The translations under genes were made by a program, and so were the position numbers. Below are positions 12,322 through 13,050 of a DNA stretch of 13,050 nucleotides, one piece after another (position 1 is the first letter of the stretch; each line of letters begins with the position of its first letter). This DNA is from CF-161 sp035638495. Lineage in GTDB: Bacteria; Chloroflexota; Dormibacteria; Dormibacterales; Dormibacteraceae. The DNA lies in the NCBI GenBank assembly GCA_035638495.1, contig DASQZW010000213.1, positions 1-13,050 of the forward strand. Reading direction: 5' to 3'. The notes below the pieces were generated by a model. The model was not told where the DNA came from. It saw only the letters and a program-made list of their open reading frames with translations, and did no database searches.

Positions 12322-13050
12322 GTGGTCATACTCGTCGTCGGCGGCCAGTGGGGAGACGAGGGCAAGGGCAAGATCGTCGACCTGCTGTCCGAGCAGTCGG
12401 ACATGGTGATCCGGGCGCAGGGCGGCAACAATGCCGGCCACACCGTGGTCACCGAGCACGGCGAGTTCAAGTTCCAGCTGATGCCCAGCGGGATCCTGCA
12501 CCAGCACGTCACCTGTGTCATCGGGCACGGGGTGGTGGCCGATCCCCGTGTCCTGATCCGCGAGGTCGAGCAGCTGCGGGAGCGCGGCATCGAGCCGAGC
12601 AACCTCGTGATCAGCGAGCGCGCCCACCTGGTGATGAGCTACCACCCGCTCTTCGACCAGCTGGAGGAGGCGGTGCGCGGAGACGACCGGCTGGGCACCA
12701 CCTGGCGCGGCATCGGCCCGGCCTATGCGGACAAGATCCGCCGGATCGGGTTCCGGATCGGGGACCTCCAGAAGGAGGTCTTCATGCGCAAGAAGCTCGA
12801 CTTCGTCGTCGGGCAGGTCAAGAACCCGGTCCTGCGCGACCTCTACAGCGAGGAGTCGTTCGACTACGACCAGATGATCGAGGAGTACCTCGGCTACGCC
12901 CGGGCGCTCGACCCGTTCATCCGCGACACGTTCCCCATCGTCCAGCAGGCGCTGGACCGCAGAGCGAACATCCTGCTGGAGGGCGCCCAGGCCACGATGC
13001 TCGACCTGGACGCGGGCACGTACCCGTACGTGACCAGCTCGAACACCACG
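12322..13050 (+). CDS. purA: Adenylosuccinate synthetase, N-terminal part (3' end outside window)
   Basis: The 243 codons run open to the window edge. The enzyme joins IMP and aspartate using GTP to give adenylosuccinate, the first committed step to AMP, in the cytoplasm. It starts at GTG 12322 and the first residues read VVILVVGGQWGDEGKGK, the standard N-terminus with catalytic Asp12 and Lys15. Also present are GGNNAGHTV (34-42, His40), GILHQHVTCVIGHGVVADP (57-75), SERAHLVMSYHP (98-109), LGTTWRGIGPAYADK (124-138; the residue before RGIGPAY is Trp, often Gly, Lys or Arg elsewhere), and LLEGAQATMLDLDAGTYPYVTSSN (218-241). About 190 further residues of a ~430-residue enzyme should lie to the right. 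Divergent from tag. No Shine-Dalgarno precedes the start; a leaderless promoter is likely. Confidence 0.95.
   Translation, partial: MVILVVGGQWGDEGKGKIVDLLSEQSDMVIRAQGGNNAGHTVVTEHGEFKFQLMPSGILHQHVTCVIGHGVVADPRVLIREVEQLRERGIEPSNLVISERAHLVMSYHPLFDQLEEAVRGDDRLGTTWRGIGPAYADKIRRIGFRIGDLQKEVFMRKKLDFVVGQVKNPVLRDLYSEESFDYDQMIEEYLGYARALDPFIRDTFPIVQQALDRRANILLEGAQATMLDLDAGTYPYVTSSNTT

Noticed and set aside
12271..12645. In-frame N-terminal extension of tag
   Set aside because: It is antisense to purA and has no Tag similarity; the zinc-binding MRCxW N-terminus starts at 12270.

Overview
The window is very GC-rich (third codon positions are almost all G or C, and every non-coding frame stays open for long stretches). 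It uses GTG and TTG starts freely and mostly lacks strong Shine-Dalgarno sequences. The order rplI-dnaB, the style of the purA and ribosomal L9 proteins, the GC-hairpin repeats and the apparently leaderless starts suggest a high-GC member of the Terrabacteria, perhaps Chloroflexota or a deep actinobacterial lineage. This is an impression from sequence style, not a phylogenetic placement.

Left end (1-2445): the 3' end of rplI (ribosomal protein L9) is followed after 6 nt by dnaB, the replicative helicase. dnaB is interrupted at its Walker A lysine/threonine junction by a 289-residue intein. The intein starts with Ala instead of Cys/Ser and carries a complete Trp/Cys/Thr set in blocks B, F and G, which marks it as a class 3 intein. 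Its LAGLIDADG homing-endonuclease motifs are degenerate.

Envelope and signalling block (2446-7952): a secreted SGNH hydrolase, an OmpR/PhoB-type response regulator with its membrane histidine kinase, a 400-bp non-coding stretch with GC hairpins, a G-quadruplex motif and 2.6 copies of a ~70-bp direct repeat, then a 698-residue fusion. The fusion joins an acyltransferase-3 membrane domain to an extracytoplasmic LpqC/PHB-depolymerase-like esterase. An 11-bp perfect tandem repeat, the geometry OmpR/PhoB regulators bind, lies just upstream of the fusion gene.

Metabolic operon (8012-10852): a ComA-like phosphosulfolactate synthase, a small VOC (glyoxalase/dioxygenase-fold) protein and an acyl-CoA synthetase/AMP ligase are joined by 4-nt start/stop overlaps. 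They end at a 30-bp perfect palindrome serving as a (probably bidirectional) terminator. The combination suggests a sulfonate or PEP-derived carboxylate pathway whose end product cannot be read from the window. A 28-bp perfect direct repeat brackets an apparent insertion at the comA/VOC junction.

Right end (10853-13050): a two-domain CFP30B-like VOC protein and tag (3-methyladenine DNA glycosylase I) lie on the minus strand. purA (adenylosuccinate synthetase, cut by the window end) runs divergently on the plus strand from a 51-bp intergenic region. Several genes (response regulator, comA, tag, purA) have a -10-like hexamer only 6-8 nt before the start codon, consistent with leaderless mRNAs.
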